Part shown: in pieces, positions 22,707 through 32,125 of the stretch
How the letters are laid out: every line of letters begins with the position of its first letter
How positions within the stretch are numbered: the first letter of the stretch is position 1
Assembly (NCBI RefSeq): GCF_002918555.1
Contig: NZ_PQMB01000003.1
Span: 248,491-312,490, forward strand
Source of the DNA: Citrobacter amalonaticus
GTDB lineage: Bacteria; Pseudomonadota; Gammaproteobacteria; Enterobacterales; Enterobacteriaceae
DNA: 64,000 nt
Direction of reading: 5' to 3'
Program-made: the position numbers and the translations under genes
The notes under the pieces: model-generated
Told to the model about the DNA's origin: nothing
Seen by the model: the letters and a program-made list of their open reading frames with translations, nothing else
Databases searched by the model: none

Positions 22707-24074
22707 ATGATTAGCGTATTCGATATTTTCAAAATCGGCATTGGCCCTTCCAGTTCTCACACCGTGGGACCAATGAAAGCAGGCAAGCAATTCACGGACG
22801 ATCTGATTGCCCGCAATATTCTGACTGACGTAACCCGTGTTGTGGTGGATGTTTATGGTTCTCTGTCCCTGACAGGCAAAGGCCACCACACCGACATCGC
22901 CATAATTATGGGTCTGGCGGGTAATTTGCCGGATACCGTCGACATTGATGCGATTCCGTCCTTTATTCAGGATGTGAACACCCACGGACGCCTGCTGCTG
23001 GCGAACGGGCAGCATGAGGTCGAGTTCCCGGTCGATAAGTGCATGAATTTCCATGCTGACAACCTGTCTCTGCATGAGAACGGGATGCGCATAACCGCGC
23101 TGGCGGGCGATAACGTCCTCTACAGCCAAACTTACTACTCTATTGGCGGTGGGTTCATCGTCGATGAAGCCCATTTCGGTCAGACAAACAGCACGCCGCT
23201 TAACGTACCGTATCCGTACAAATCGGCAGCCGATTTGCAGAAACACTGCCAGGAAACCGGCCTGTCGCTTTCCGGCCTGATGATGCAAAACGAGCTGGCG
23301 CTGCACAGCAAAGAAGAGCTGGAACAGCACTTTGCCAACGTCTGGGAAGTGATGCGTGGCGGCATTGAGCGTGGGATCACCACCGAAGGCGTATTGCCGG
23401 GCAAACTGCGCGTTCCGCGTCGTGCGGCAGCGCTGCGTCGTATGCTGGTAAGTAGCGATAAAACCACCACCGATCCGATGGCGGTCGTGGACTGGATCAA
23501 CATGTTCGCCCTGGCGGTAAACGAAGAGAACGCCGCGGGTGGGCGCGTGGTGACGGCGCCAACCAACGGCGCATGCGGTATCGTTCCGGCAGTACTGGCT
23601 TACTACGACAAGTTTATCCGCGAAGTGAACGCCAACTCACTGGCTCGCTATATGTTGGTTGCCAGCGCAATCGGCTCCCTGTACAAGATGAACGCCTCTA
23701 TTTCCGGTGCGGAAGTGGGCTGTCAGGGGGAAGTCGGCGTAGCGTGCTCAATGGCCGCTGCGGGTCTGGCTGAACTGCTGGGCGGCAGCCCGATGCAGGT
23801 GTGCATTGCCGCAGAAATCGGCATGGAGCATAACCTCGGTCTGACCTGCGATCCCGTTGCCGGACAGGTACAGGTTCCTTGCATTGAGCGTAACGCTATC
23901 GCTTCGGTCAAAGCGGTCAACGCCGCGCGTATGGCGCTGCGCCGTACCAGCGAACCGCGCGTATGTCTTGATAAGGTGATCGAAACCATGTACGAAACCG
24001 GTAAAGACATGAACGCCAAGTACCGCGAAACCTCTCGTGGCGGCCTGGCAATGAAGATTATCACCTGCGATTAA
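22707..24074 (+). CDS. sdaB: L-serine dehydratase 2 (iron-sulfur)
   Basis: Deaminates L-serine to pyruvate and ammonia with a 4Fe-4S cluster. At 455 residues it equals E. coli SdaB. It has the single-chain type 2 architecture: an N-terminal beta domain starting SVFDIFKIGIGPSSSHTVGPMKAG and a C-terminal alpha domain with the active-site APTNGACGIVPAV (near 287) and cluster cysteines at GCQGEVGVACSMAAAG (near 340) and LGLTCDPVAGQVQVPCIERN. It follows sdaC by 58 bp. The paralogue sdaA would lie elsewhere. Confidence 0.96.
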   Translation: MISVFDIFKIGIGPSSSHTVGPMKAGKQFTDDLIARNILTDVTRVVVDVYGSLSLTGKGHHTDIAIIMGLAGNLPDTVDIDAIPSFIQDVNTHGRLLLANGQHEVEFPVDKCMNFHADNLSLHENGMRITALAGDNVLYSQTYYSIGGGFIVDEAHFGQTNSTPLNVPYPYKSAADLQKHCQETGLSLSGLMMQNELALHSKEELEQHFANVWEVMRGGIERGITTEGVLPGKLRVPRRAAALRRMLVSSDKTTTDPMAVVDWINMFALAVNEENAAGGRVVTAPTNGACGIVPAVLAYYDKFIREVNANSLARYMLVASAIGSLYKMNASISGAEVGCQGEVGVACSMAAAGLAELLGGSPMQVCIAAEIGMEHNLGLTCDPVAGQVQVPCIERNAIASVKAVNAARMALRRTSEPRVCLDKVIETMYETGKDMNAKYRETSRGGLAMKIITCD

Positions 24075-24082
24075 TCTTCCTC

Positions 24083-24116
24083 GAAGAGGCCTCTTTTGCG
24101 GGGCCTCTTCCCGTTT
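24083..24116 (+). terminator. Terminator after sdaB
   Basis: GAAGAGGCC / GGCCTCTTC forms a 9-bp stem with a 10-nt loop, followed by CCGTTTT. It ends the sdaC-sdaB unit. Confidence 0.85.
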
Positions 24117-24167
24117 TGCTTCCAACTATTAGCCTCTCCCCGCCGTGAATGTTATCCTGGGCGCTGA

Positions 24168-24941
<774 letters not shown>

Positions 24942-24948
24942 TTGTGTT

Positions 24949-24973
24949 GCCGGATGGCGCTGCGCCATCCGGC
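24949..24973. repeat. REP palindrome between xni and fucO
   Basis: GCCGGATGGCGC directly followed by TGCGCCATCCGGC is a perfect REP hairpin between convergent genes. Confidence 0.9.
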
Positions 24974-24988
24974 AGTCACCGGGCTAAA

Positions 24989-26137
24989 TTACCAGGCCGT
25001 ATTATACAGCTCGACAATATCGGCAATACTGGCTTCTCGTGGGTTGCCACCGGTACAGACATCGTCAAATGCCGCCTGCGCCAGCGCCGGAATATCTTCC
25101 TTACGCACGCCGACATCCCGCAGGTGTAGCGGAATACCCACATCGCGGTTGAGTGCAAATACCGCCTCCACAGCGGCACTACGTGCCTCTTCAAGACTCA
25201 GCGCTTCCACTTTCTCGCCCATCGCGCGGGCAATGTCGCGGAACTTCTCGCCGGTATATTCGGCGTTGTAGCGCATAATATGCGGTAGCAGAATAGCATT
25301 CGCGACGCCGTGTGGAGTGTTGTAAAACGCGCCCAGCGGATGCGCCATGCCATGAACCAGCCCAAGCCCGACGTTGGAAAATCCCATCCCGGCGACATAT
25401 TGCCCCAGCGCCATCGCTTCTCCGGCATCACGTTCACCGGCAACCGAACCGCGCAAGGCGCCAGCGATAATCTCGATTGCTTTGATATGTAATGCGTCCG
25501 TCAACGCCCACGCGCCGCGAGTGATATAACCTTCAATCGCATGGGTCAGCGCATCAACGCCGGTCGCCGCTTTCAGCGCGGGCGGCATTCCGTCCATCAT
25601 ATCCGCATCAATAAAGGCCACCTGCGGGATGTCATGCGGATCGACGCAAACAAACTTACGTCGTTTTTCTTCGTCGGTGATCACATAGTTAATGGTCACT
25701 TCCGCCGCCGTGCCTGCCGTGGTCGGAATGGCCATCACCGGCACGCTGGGTGTATGGGTGGGTGACAGTCCTTCCAGACTGCGTACATCCGCAAACTCCG
25801 GGTTATTGCTGATAATGCCAATCGCTTTACAGGTATCCTGCGGAGAGCCGCCGCCAATGGCAATGAGATAATCCGCCCCGCTTTGCTGGAATACGCTTAG
25901 CCCCTCTTTCACCACGCCGATCGTCGGGTTGGGGATCACGCCGGAATAAATCTCCCACGCCAGACCCGCCGCATCCATCTTATCGGTCACTTTCGCGACC
26001 ACACCGAACTCCACCAGCGTTTTATCAGTGACGATCAATGCCTTACTATAACCACGACGCTTAACCTCATCGGTTAATGCCTCCACTGCCCCCCGGCCAA
26101 ACCACGCCGTTTCGTTCAGAATCATTCTGTTCGCCAT
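24989..26137 (-). CDS. fucO: Lactaldehyde reductase FucO
   Basis: Reduces L-lactaldehyde, made from fucose, to L-1,2-propanediol with NADH under anaerobic conditions. This is an iron-dependent group III alcohol dehydrogenase of 382 residues. The nucleotide-binding IGGGSPQDTCKAIG is near residue 96, and the iron ligands lie in ATGVDALTHAIEGY (near 195-200), GLVHGMAHPLGAFYNTPHG (near 262-277). It follows fucA by 27 bp. Unlike in K-12, fucAO here lies downstream of a LacI-type gene and an ABC transporter operon on the same strand. Confidence 0.97.
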   Translation of the reverse strand: MANRMILNETAWFGRGAVEALTDEVKRRGYSKALIVTDKTLVEFGVVAKVTDKMDAAGLAWEIYSGVIPNPTIGVVKEGLSVFQQSGADYLIAIGGGSPQDTCKAIGIISNNPEFADVRSLEGLSPTHTPSVPVMAIPTTAGTAAEVTINYVITDEEKRRKFVCVDPHDIPQVAFIDADMMDGMPPALKAATGVDALTHAIEGYITRGAWALTDALHIKAIEIIAGALRGSVAGERDAGEAMALGQYVAGMGFSNVGLGLVHGMAHPLGAFYNTPHGVANAILLPHIMRYNAEYTGEKFRDIARAMGEKVEALSLEEARSAAVEAVFALNRDVGIPLHLRDVGVRKEDIPALAQAAFDDVCTGGNPREASIADIVELYNTAW

Positions 26138-26164
26138 CGTCCATCTCCTTTTTCGGTTGCGAAA

Positions 26165-26812
26165 TTACGCTTCAATGCGTAATCCATAGGTTTTGAATTT
26201 TTCCAGTACTACAGCAATTTCATCATCATCCAGAATCGGCACCGGGTCGGTGATTGCCAGCGTACTCAGATACAGCTGCGCCAGCACTTCCACTTCATGC
26301 GCCAGCCACAGCGCTTTTTCTAAATTAACTTCACAGGCTATCAGCCCATGATGCTGGAGCAACGTTGCTTTGCGATTTTTGAGGGCTACCGCAACAATTT
26401 CTGACAATGCCTGCGTGCCAAACGTGGCATACGGGGCGCAGGGAACGGAATTTCCTCCTGCGGCCGCGATCATATAGTGAATTGCCGGGATAGGACGATT
26501 GAGGATCGACACGGCCGTACAATGCACGGCATGGTTATGAACGACCGCATTGGCATCGGGTCGGGCCTGGTAGGCCGCCAGGTGGAAGCGCCATTCGCTG
26601 GAAGGCAACTGCCGCTCGTCGTACTTTCCATCATTATCAACATACACGATCATATTTTCAGTCAGTCTTTCGTAAGGAATGCCGCTGGGGGTGATCAGCA
26701 TTCCATTCTCATAACGTGCACTCACATTGCCTGCCGTTCCCTGGTTCAGCCCCAGGCTGGTCATTTCAAGACAGGTTTCAATGATTTCTCGCGACAAACG
26801 CATTCTTTCCAT
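26165..26812 (-). CDS. fucA: L-fuculose-1-phosphate aldolase
   Basis: Cleaves L-fuculose 1-phosphate to dihydroxyacetone phosphate and L-lactaldehyde. This is a zinc class II aldolase of 215 residues as in E. coli. The sequence shows NQGTAGNVSAR (near 24-33, phosphate site), the catalytic Glu in PSSEWRFHLAAY (near 73), zinc ligands in NAVVHNHAVHCTA (His near 92 and 94) and LLQHHGLIA (His near 155). Its start is the ATG at 26812 after GGAGAA. The 171-bp gap before it contains a dyad that could mark a separate promoter. Confidence 0.97.
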   Translation of the reverse strand: MERMRLSREIIETCLEMTSLGLNQGTAGNVSARYENGMLITPSGIPYERLTENMIVYVDNDGKYDERQLPSSEWRFHLAAYQARPDANAVVHNHAVHCTAVSILNRPIPAIHYMIAAAGGNSVPCAPYATFGTQALSEIVAVALKNRKATLLQHHGLIACEVNLEKALWLAHEVEVLAQLYLSTLAITDPVPILDDDEIAVVLEKFKTYGLRIEA

Positions 26813-26942
26813 AATTATTCTCCGGGTACAGTTTCCCCTCGTCTTTCATTGCGAAAATAGCAATCGCAGCATAAGACGGGTCAGGTTTCAGATATGGGTA
26901 GCCGCTGAATGTATTTATTCAGATTCGGCTAACTGATTTATC

Positions 26943-26966
26943 TATACTCTAAATAATTCGAGTATA
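26943..26966. promoter_or_regulatory. Dyad between the LacI-type gene and fucA
   Basis: TATACTC at 26943-26949 and GAGTATA at 26960-26966 are inverted around a 10-bp AT-rich centre. It could be a regulator site or hairpin for fucAO. The inner sequence CTAAATAATTCGAG is also the end of the ERIC-like repeats in this window, so it may instead be a leftover repeat end. Confidence 0.4.
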
Positions 26967-26983
26967 ACGAATTAACGTGCGTG

Positions 26984-27982
26984 TTATTTTTGTCTTACAC
27001 GCTTAATTAATTTCATCTCAACTTTTACTGTCTCTTTAATTGGCCGATCTTCAATTGCACTCATCATCATATCGAATGCTTTTTCAGCCCAAAGATTTTC
27101 ATCCTGCTGCATTGACCAGACGTTATTTGCCAGAAACCCCAGCATGGGGTGTTCATCGAATGTGCCAATATTGATCTCTGGCGGGATAGCGCCATAACGA
27201 TTGCGAATGGCAATAACGGCCCCTTCCAGCACAGGCAATGAAGAGGCAATAAACGCCTGCGGGCAGCCCTGCTCGTTGAGCAGTTTCTCCATGAGGCGGT
27301 ATCCCCCTTCGGGCGTATTATCCGGTCCTTCAATCACCCAGTCCCGATGCGTAATCCCTTCTTTAGTTAACGTATTAAGATACCCACTCAGACGATCCCC
27401 GATACTTGGCAGTCCGGTATCTCCCACTAAAAACCAAATCGGCGATTTTCCGGCATTAAACATACTTTGCGTAAGCTGCTCACCGCCTAAGATATTATGA
27501 CTTTCCACCAGAGCGTTGTCGGTATACTTAAAATCACGGTCAAGTAATACCATCGGTTTTCTGACCTGACGCAAATGATGCTGTTGATTTTCTAATGTTG
27601 AGGGAACAATAAAAAGACCATCGACATTGCGGGCAATTAACGCCTTCGTTAATTTATTCTCATAATCAACATCATCATAGGTGCAGCTAATCGTTAACTG
27701 ATAACCGGAACGACGACAGCGTTGTTCGAGTTTCTCCGCCAGCGTGGCAAAAAAGACGTTGGAAATATTGGGCACAATCAGGCCCAGCGTATCCGTTTTA
27801 TTCAGCTTCAGGCTACGGGCCGAATGGTTAATGATATAGCCATACCGCTCAACGTACTCCTTAATGCGAGTTTGGGTTTTAACACTGATTCGGTACTGTT
27901 CAGCTTTCCCATTTAACACCAGTCTCACGGTCGTAACCGATAAGTTCAGATCGCTGGCTATCTGTTCAACTGTTTTAGCCAT
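26984..27982 (-). CDS. LacI-family transcriptional regulator of the fucose/ABC block
   Basis: A 332-residue regulator. The N-terminal helix-turn-helix (MAKTVEQIASDLNLSVTTVRLVLNGKAE) and hinge helix with HSARSLKLNKT (near 54-64) are of the FruR/ScrR-like branch. A periplasmic-binding-type sugar domain follows (TLGLIVPNISNVFFATLAEKLE near 64, IWFLVGDTGLPSIGDRLSGY near 182, INIGTFDEHPMLGFL near 272). It has no counterpart in the K-12 fuc locus. It lies between an Rbs-like importer and fucA, all on one strand. I infer that it controls this region through the twin palindromes at 31.9 and 32.1 kb; its ligand is not known. Local base composition is more AT-rich than the flanking core genes, in keeping with acquisition. 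Confidence 0.9.
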   Translation of the reverse strand: MAKTVEQIASDLNLSVTTVRLVLNGKAEQYRISVKTQTRIKEYVERYGYIINHSARSLKLNKTDTLGLIVPNISNVFFATLAEKLEQRCRRSGYQLTISCTYDDVDYENKLTKALIARNVDGLFIVPSTLENQQHHLRQVRKPMVLLDRDFKYTDNALVESHNILGGEQLTQSMFNAGKSPIWFLVGDTGLPSIGDRLSGYLNTLTKEGITHRDWVIEGPDNTPEGGYRLMEKLLNEQGCPQAFIASSLPVLEGAVIAIRNRYGAIPPEINIGTFDEHPMLGFLANNVWSMQQDENLWAEKAFDMMMSAIEDRPIKETVKVEMKLIKRVRQK

Positions 27983-28049
27983 TTATGTGCCCCAATCCAC
28001 ATCCAAACGTCAATTCACAATCATAAAAGTATTTTAAACATTTGTCTTA

Positions 28050-28205
28050 CTACATCAGTTGGTTAACCGCGTGTTGTTGATCCCACAACGTAAGGCAGAC
28101 CTGATACTTGCGGGCGAAAAATTCCAGTCGCGCCGGATTTGCCATAGAGCCTGAACCACCGGCATACACGTAATACGTGAGGATGGCGAGGTGAAATCGG
28201 TCCAT
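28050..28205 (-). CDS. Possible 51-residue small protein, or gene remnant
   Basis: An open frame starting MDRFHLAILTYYVYAGG and ending DQQHAVNQLM, between the binding-protein gene and the LacI-type gene. It can be extended upstream in frame to a TTG inside the end of the binding-protein gene. I recognise no family. There is no membrane segment or clear signal peptide. It may be a real small gene, the end of a gene lost by deletion, or chance; the 269-bp gap is otherwise unexplained. Confidence 0.25.
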   Translation of the reverse strand: MDRFHLAILTYYVYAGGSGSMANPARLEFFARKYQVCLTLWDQQHAVNQLM

Positions 28206-28251
28206 GCTCTGCGGGTTGAAAACGAGGGGCGAGATCTTCGCCCCAACGCCC

Positions 28252-29202
28252 TTACTTCTTACCAAACGGATGTAATAATTTCTCTATCTCCGGCGTATTA
28301 ATGTTCTGCGCATTAACGTATTTCACCGGAATGTCGATCTCTTTTGGCACAGACTGACCAGACACCGCCGCATTCAGCGCTTTAATCCCCTGGTAGCCAA
28401 TCTGGTAAGCATCCTGTACCACAAAACCCTGTATTACACCGGATTTCAGGAAGGCAATAATGGCCTCCGTGCTGTCAAAGCCAATCACCTTGACCTTCCC
28501 CTTCAGGTTTTGGCTATCGATAGCGTTGGCGACGCCAAGCGTTGATCCTTCGTTCGTGCCATAGATCCCCGCGATATCAGGGTTCGCCTGAATCATATCG
28601 ATCGTTTTATCCATCGCCTTTTGCGGATCGCCATCGCTGTACTGAACCGGCAGAACCTGAATATCCGGATATTTTTCCTTCATCCGCGCCATAAACCCTT
28701 CCGAGCGTTCAATCGCAGAAGAGGTGCCCGCCACGTGGGCGATAATACCGACTTTCCCTTTATTGTTGACCTGTGCGGCAAGCGCATCTGCCGCTTCCGC
28801 ACCTGCTTTACGGTTATTGGTTGCCACAAAGCTGGCCGGGATATCGGAATTTACCCCAGAATCAAACGTCACCACCTTAATGCCGCGCGAATTGGCCGTT
28901 TCCACCAGCGGTGCGAGCGCATTGGCGTCTAACGCCGCCAGCAGCAGTCCGTTGGGCTTTTGCGCCATGACGTTTTCAACCAACTGAATCTGCTCGGCAA
29001 TTTGGGTTTCGTCCGCCGGGCCGACATAGCTGGTTTTATCACCCAACTCTTTCGCCGCCGCTTCTGTGCCCATTTTTACCGTTTGCCAGAATTCATGTTG
29101 AAAACCTTTACTGACAACGGGAAGATTCAAATCTTTAGCCAGTGCGCCGGACGTGATGCAGGCCAGCAGGGATAACGCATAGACAAAATGCCTGGTTCTC
29201 AT
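28252..29202 (-). CDS. Periplasmic sugar-binding protein of ABC importer (RbsB-like)
   Basis: A 316-residue substrate-binding protein of the ribose/pentose cluster. The start MRTRHFVYALSLLACITSGALA is a Sec signal peptide with an ALA-KD cleavage site near residue 22; a longer upstream frame is not credible. The mature part shows the type I periplasmic fold, with an N-terminal lobe (PVVSKGFQHEFWQTVKMGTEAA), hinge (VTFDSGVNSDIPASFVATNN), IIAHVAGTSSAIERSEGF and GFDSTEAIIAFLKSGVIQGFVVQD. Family members bind monosaccharides. With fuc genes on both sides and no fucP, L-fucose or a similar 6-deoxyhexose is the likely ligand, which is inference. Confidence 0.92.
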   Translation of the reverse strand: MRTRHFVYALSLLACITSGALAKDLNLPVVSKGFQHEFWQTVKMGTEAAAKELGDKTSYVGPADETQIAEQIQLVENVMAQKPNGLLLAALDANALAPLVETANSRGIKVVTFDSGVNSDIPASFVATNNRKAGAEAADALAAQVNNKGKVGIIAHVAGTSSAIERSEGFMARMKEKYPDIQVLPVQYSDGDPQKAMDKTIDMIQANPDIAGIYGTNEGSTLGVANAIDSQNLKGKVKVIGFDSTEAIIAFLKSGVIQGFVVQDAYQIGYQGIKALNAAVSGQSVPKEIDIPVKYVNAQNINTPEIEKLLHPFGKK

Positions 29203-29275
29203 TGTTGTACTCCGTTTTGAGTGAGTCACCCTAAACGTCAGGGTCATGGTGCCCCGCAACTTTGGGGAGCGTAAA

Positions 29276-30259
29276 TCAACGTATCTTTTTACGTAATGTG
29301 TCGAGATAGACGGCGGCCACGACCACAATGCCCATTGCCACCATTTGCCAGAACTGGGAAACGCCCATCAGATTCAGGCCATTTTTCAACACGCTCATAA
29401 TGAATGCCCCAATGATGGTGCCGCCGATCGTACCAATCCCCCCCATCAGGCTTGTGCCACCGATCACGACCGCCGCAATGGCTTCCAGTTCATAGCCCAC
29501 ACCGACCGTTGGCTGGCCCGAGTTCAGACGCGAAGCCAGGATGACCCCGGCAATCCCGGTTAATAAACCACAGAAGGCGTAGACGAAAATTTTGACGCGC
29601 TGAACTTTGATCCCGGAAAGATGAGCCGCAACTTCATTACTGCCCACGGCATAAACGTAGCGTCCAATAACCGTTTTCTTCAGGATATAGGCGGCGATCA
29701 AGGCCACGACGACCAGATAAAAGACCGGATAGGGCAGCACATCAAACAGGCGTCCCTGAGCCAGCATTTTGAAGGTGGGATAATCTGCAAAGTAAATCGC
29801 GCGTCCATCGGTCATCACCATATTGATGCCTCTGACGGACATCATCAGGCCCAGGGTGGCAATAAAGGGAGGAATCGTCATTTTTGTAACCAGCAACCCA
29901 TTTACGTACCCACATAATCCGCCAGCCAGCACCCCTGCCAGAATACAAACCGGCAGCGGCAGACCAAGGGTGCCGCAAATCCCTACCGCCACGCCGGAGA
30001 AGGCCACAACGGATCCGAGGGAAAGATCGATCCCGGAGGTGATAATGACGAAGGTGACGCCGATAGCCATAATCCCAATCACCGAGGTTTGCAGGGCGAT
30101 TGTCATAATGTTTTCTGTATTAAAGAAAAACGGTGAGCCAATACTAAAAAATATTATCAGAATGATCAGACTGAAAAGCGGCGCAAGGCGCATCAACAGT
30201 TCTTTATTAATTTTTATTTTCTTATTATTGCTGTCTGAAGAGGTTACAGAGATAGTCAT
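29276..30259 (-). CDS. Sugar ABC transporter permease (RbsC-like)
   Basis: A 327-residue inner-membrane permease of the RbsC/AraH type with about 8-10 hydrophobic segments, forming the channel as a homodimer. Family sequence is plain: GVTFVIITSGIDLSLGSVVAFSG (near 67-90), NGLLVTKMTIPPFIATLGLM, YAVGSNEVAAHLSGIKVQRVKI (coupling to the ATPase, near 205), and AIAAVVIGGTSLMGGIGTIGGTIIGA (near 263). The first 25 residues are polar and lysine-rich. Its start lies 3 bp after the stop of the ATPase gene, so the two are surely one transcript. The gap of 73 bp to the binding-protein gene is typical. Confidence 0.94.
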   Translation of the reverse strand: MTISVTSSDSNNKKIKINKELLMRLAPLFSLIILIIFFSIGSPFFFNTENIMTIALQTSVIGIMAIGVTFVIITSGIDLSLGSVVAFSGVAVGICGTLGLPLPVCILAGVLAGGLCGYVNGLLVTKMTIPPFIATLGLMMSVRGINMVMTDGRAIYFADYPTFKMLAQGRLFDVLPYPVFYLVVVALIAAYILKKTVIGRYVYAVGSNEVAAHLSGIKVQRVKIFVYAFCGLLTGIAGVILASRLNSGQPTVGVGYELEAIAAVVIGGTSLMGGIGTIGGTIIGAFIMSVLKNGLNLMGVSQFWQMVAMGIVVVAAVYLDTLRKKIR

Positions 30260-30262
30260 AAA

Positions 30263-31762
30263 TTAATCCTCTAACGTCGCGTATTGCATGATTTTTTCTT
30301 GCGTGGCGTCATCAGAAGCTAATTCTCCGGTAATACGCCCATTCCGCATGACTAAAATGCGATCGCACATACCCAGCACTTCCGGAAGTTCAGACGAAAT
30401 CATAATAATTGATTTCCCTTTTGCCACGAGTCGATTCATTAATTCATAAATTTCCAGCTTTGCCCCGACATCAATCCCGCGGGTTGGCTCATCAAAGATG
30501 AGAATATCGGTATCCTTACATACCCATCGGGCAATAATGATCTTCTGCTGATTGCCACCGCTTAAATTCAGGGCAGCCTGCTCAAGATGAGGCGTTTTAA
30601 TTCGCAGCGCTTTCACCTGTTCCAGGCTGGTCTGCTGACAGCGTTGAGTCTTCACGTTGCCATAGCGGTCAGAATACTCAGGATAATTGCCCAGCATAAT
30701 ATTGCGCTCAACGGATAGCCCTAACGCCAGCCCCTCTTTTTTCCTGTCTTCCGTTAAATAGCTGATACCTTGTCTGATGGCATCCGGAATATCTTTGACC
30801 ACCGTCTCTTTGTCGTTCAGCTTAAGCGTCCCGGCATCAATCGGATCTGCACCGAAAATGGCTCGCGCCAGTTCAGTACGCCCTGCCCCCATCAGACCGG
30901 CAAACCCCAAAATCTCCCCCTGATGCAGGGTAAAATGGATGTCATTCAGCACGCCTTTACGTGTCAGACCGCTCACTTCCAGCACCGGTATCCGCTGGGT
31001 TAACGGCTCACGGCGAGGATAGATATTGCCCAGATCACGTCCGACCATCATCGCAATCAGATCGCTGATTTTTACCGAATCATAGTCAACGGTGGCAATG
31101 AACTGCCCATCTCGCATCACGGTGGCACGATCGGCAATCAATGCCAGCTCTTCGAGGCGATGAGAGATATACACGATCCCGGTCCCCTGCTCTTTAAGCA
31201 AACGGGTCACCTGAAACAAACTTTCGATTTCCGTTTCCGTCAGCGCCGCGGTCGGTTCATCCATAATCAAAATTTTGGCATTAACCGATATCGCTTTTGC
31301 AATCTCAACCATTTGCTGCTGCGCCACGGTAAGGTCGGCGACCAGAGTCTCTGGCGAGATATTCAGGTTTAATTTTTGCAAAATATTGATAGCCGCTTTT
31401 CGCTGCTGTTTTTCATCCAGACGCCAACGACTATTTTTGCAAAACTCCCTGCCAATAAATATATTTTCTTCAACGGTGAGTTCAGGAAAAAGATTAAATT
31501 CCTGGTGAATAATCGTGATCCCCGCGTTTTGCGCACTCAGCGGATTGCTGAATGAAACGGGTTTATCTTCAAAAACAATATCTCCTTCATCCGGTTGATA
31601 AACACCGGATAATATTTTCATTAGGGTCGATTTTCCCGCGCCATTTTCGCCCAGCAATGCGTGAATTTCACCTTTGCGTAAGGCAAAATTCACATTACTT
31701 AACGCTAATACTCCGGGAAATCGTTTCGTAATATGGCTCATCTGTAGAAATGTTTCGGACAT
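30263..31762 (-). CDS. Sugar ABC transporter ATP-binding protein (RbsA-like)
   Basis: A 499-residue ATPase with two fused nucleotide-binding domains, as in RbsA, AraG and MglA. The first half has Walker A LLGENGAGKSTLMK (near 36), Q-loop HQEFNLFPELT, signature-like LTVAQQQMVEIAKA and Walker B ILIMDEPTAALT. The second half has the degenerate Walker A GLMGAGRTELAR, signature LNLSGGNQQKIIIARW and Walker B ILIFDEPTRGIDVG. The ATG at 31762 (MSETFLQM) is chosen because AGGAAAG lies just upstream. It is the first gene of the importer operon, divergent from fucI across a 465-bp control region. Confidence 0.94.
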   Translation of the reverse strand: MSETFLQMSHITKRFPGVLALSNVNFALRKGEIHALLGENGAGKSTLMKILSGVYQPDEGDIVFEDKPVSFSNPLSAQNAGITIIHQEFNLFPELTVEENIFIGREFCKNSRWRLDEKQQRKAAINILQKLNLNISPETLVADLTVAQQQMVEIAKAISVNAKILIMDEPTAALTETEIESLFQVTRLLKEQGTGIVYISHRLEELALIADRATVMRDGQFIATVDYDSVKISDLIAMMVGRDLGNIYPRREPLTQRIPVLEVSGLTRKGVLNDIHFTLHQGEILGFAGLMGAGRTELARAIFGADPIDAGTLKLNDKETVVKDIPDAIRQGISYLTEDRKKEGLALGLSVERNIMLGNYPEYSDRYGNVKTQRCQQTSLEQVKALRIKTPHLEQAALNLSGGNQQKIIIARWVCKDTDILIFDEPTRGIDVGAKLEIYELMNRLVAKGKSIIMISSELPEVLGMCDRILVMRNGRITGELASDDATQEKIMQYATLED

Positions 31763-31886
31763 TGCTGCTTTCCTCAATCATCAGAAACCGTAATCAGTGA
31801 ATCAGGCGAAAACAGTGTTGCCAGAGAGCCATCGTCACCGTTAATGCGAATACTGCTTAAAAGTCCACATATGCTGTTTCAATTTT

Positions 31887-31902
31887 GCTAACTCGAGTTA
31901 GC
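31887..31902. promoter_or_regulatory. Palindromic operator copy 1 (importer side)
   Basis: GCTAACTCGAGTTAGC is a perfect 16-bp palindrome with a central CpG, the form usual for LacI-family operators. It is centred about 130 bp upstream of the ATPase start codon. An identical copy lies 239 bp away, centre to centre. The LacI-type regulator encoded at 27.0-28.0 kb is the obvious candidate to bind it. Confidence 0.75.
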
Positions 31903-31937
31903 GATTGCCTTTTAAAGCTATTTTAGCTACCAAAAAT

Positions 31938-31954
31938 AACCAAATTATTTGGTT
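31938..31954. promoter_or_regulatory. 17-bp inverted repeat in the divergent fuc control region
   Basis: AACCAAAT-T-ATTTGGTT is a perfect inverted repeat around one base, unrelated in sequence to the two operators. It lies between them, nearer the importer gene. It could bind FucR or another factor. A weak CRP-like half (TGTGA at 31961) lies next to it. Confidence 0.45.
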
Positions 31955-32062
31955 TAAAATTGTGATACTGAACAAGCAATTTATTGTATCCATCTAATTT
32001 AAAAGAAAATTAAATTAAATACGGGAAATGTTTTATTTGACGTAGATCGAATTTTAACCACT

Positions 32063-32084
32063 TCTCGTGAAGTCTCTCACATAT
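32063..32084. promoter_or_regulatory. Candidate CRP site upstream of fucI
   Basis: CGTGA-AGTCTC-TCACA differs from TGTGA-N6-TCACA at one position. It is centred 60 bp upstream of the second operator and about 154 bp before fucI, a sensible place for activation of a promoter that overlaps or precedes the operator. Fucose genes are CRP-dependent in E. coli. Confidence 0.6.
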
Positions 32085-32125
32085 CCACCACAAAAAAGTT
32101 GTGTAAAAAACTCGCCGATACCTAA

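Noticed and set aside
26984-31762. Ribose (rbs) operon
   Set aside because: The transporter genes are Rbs-like, but rbsD and rbsK are missing, the regulator is not RbsR, and the flanking enzymes are all for fucose.
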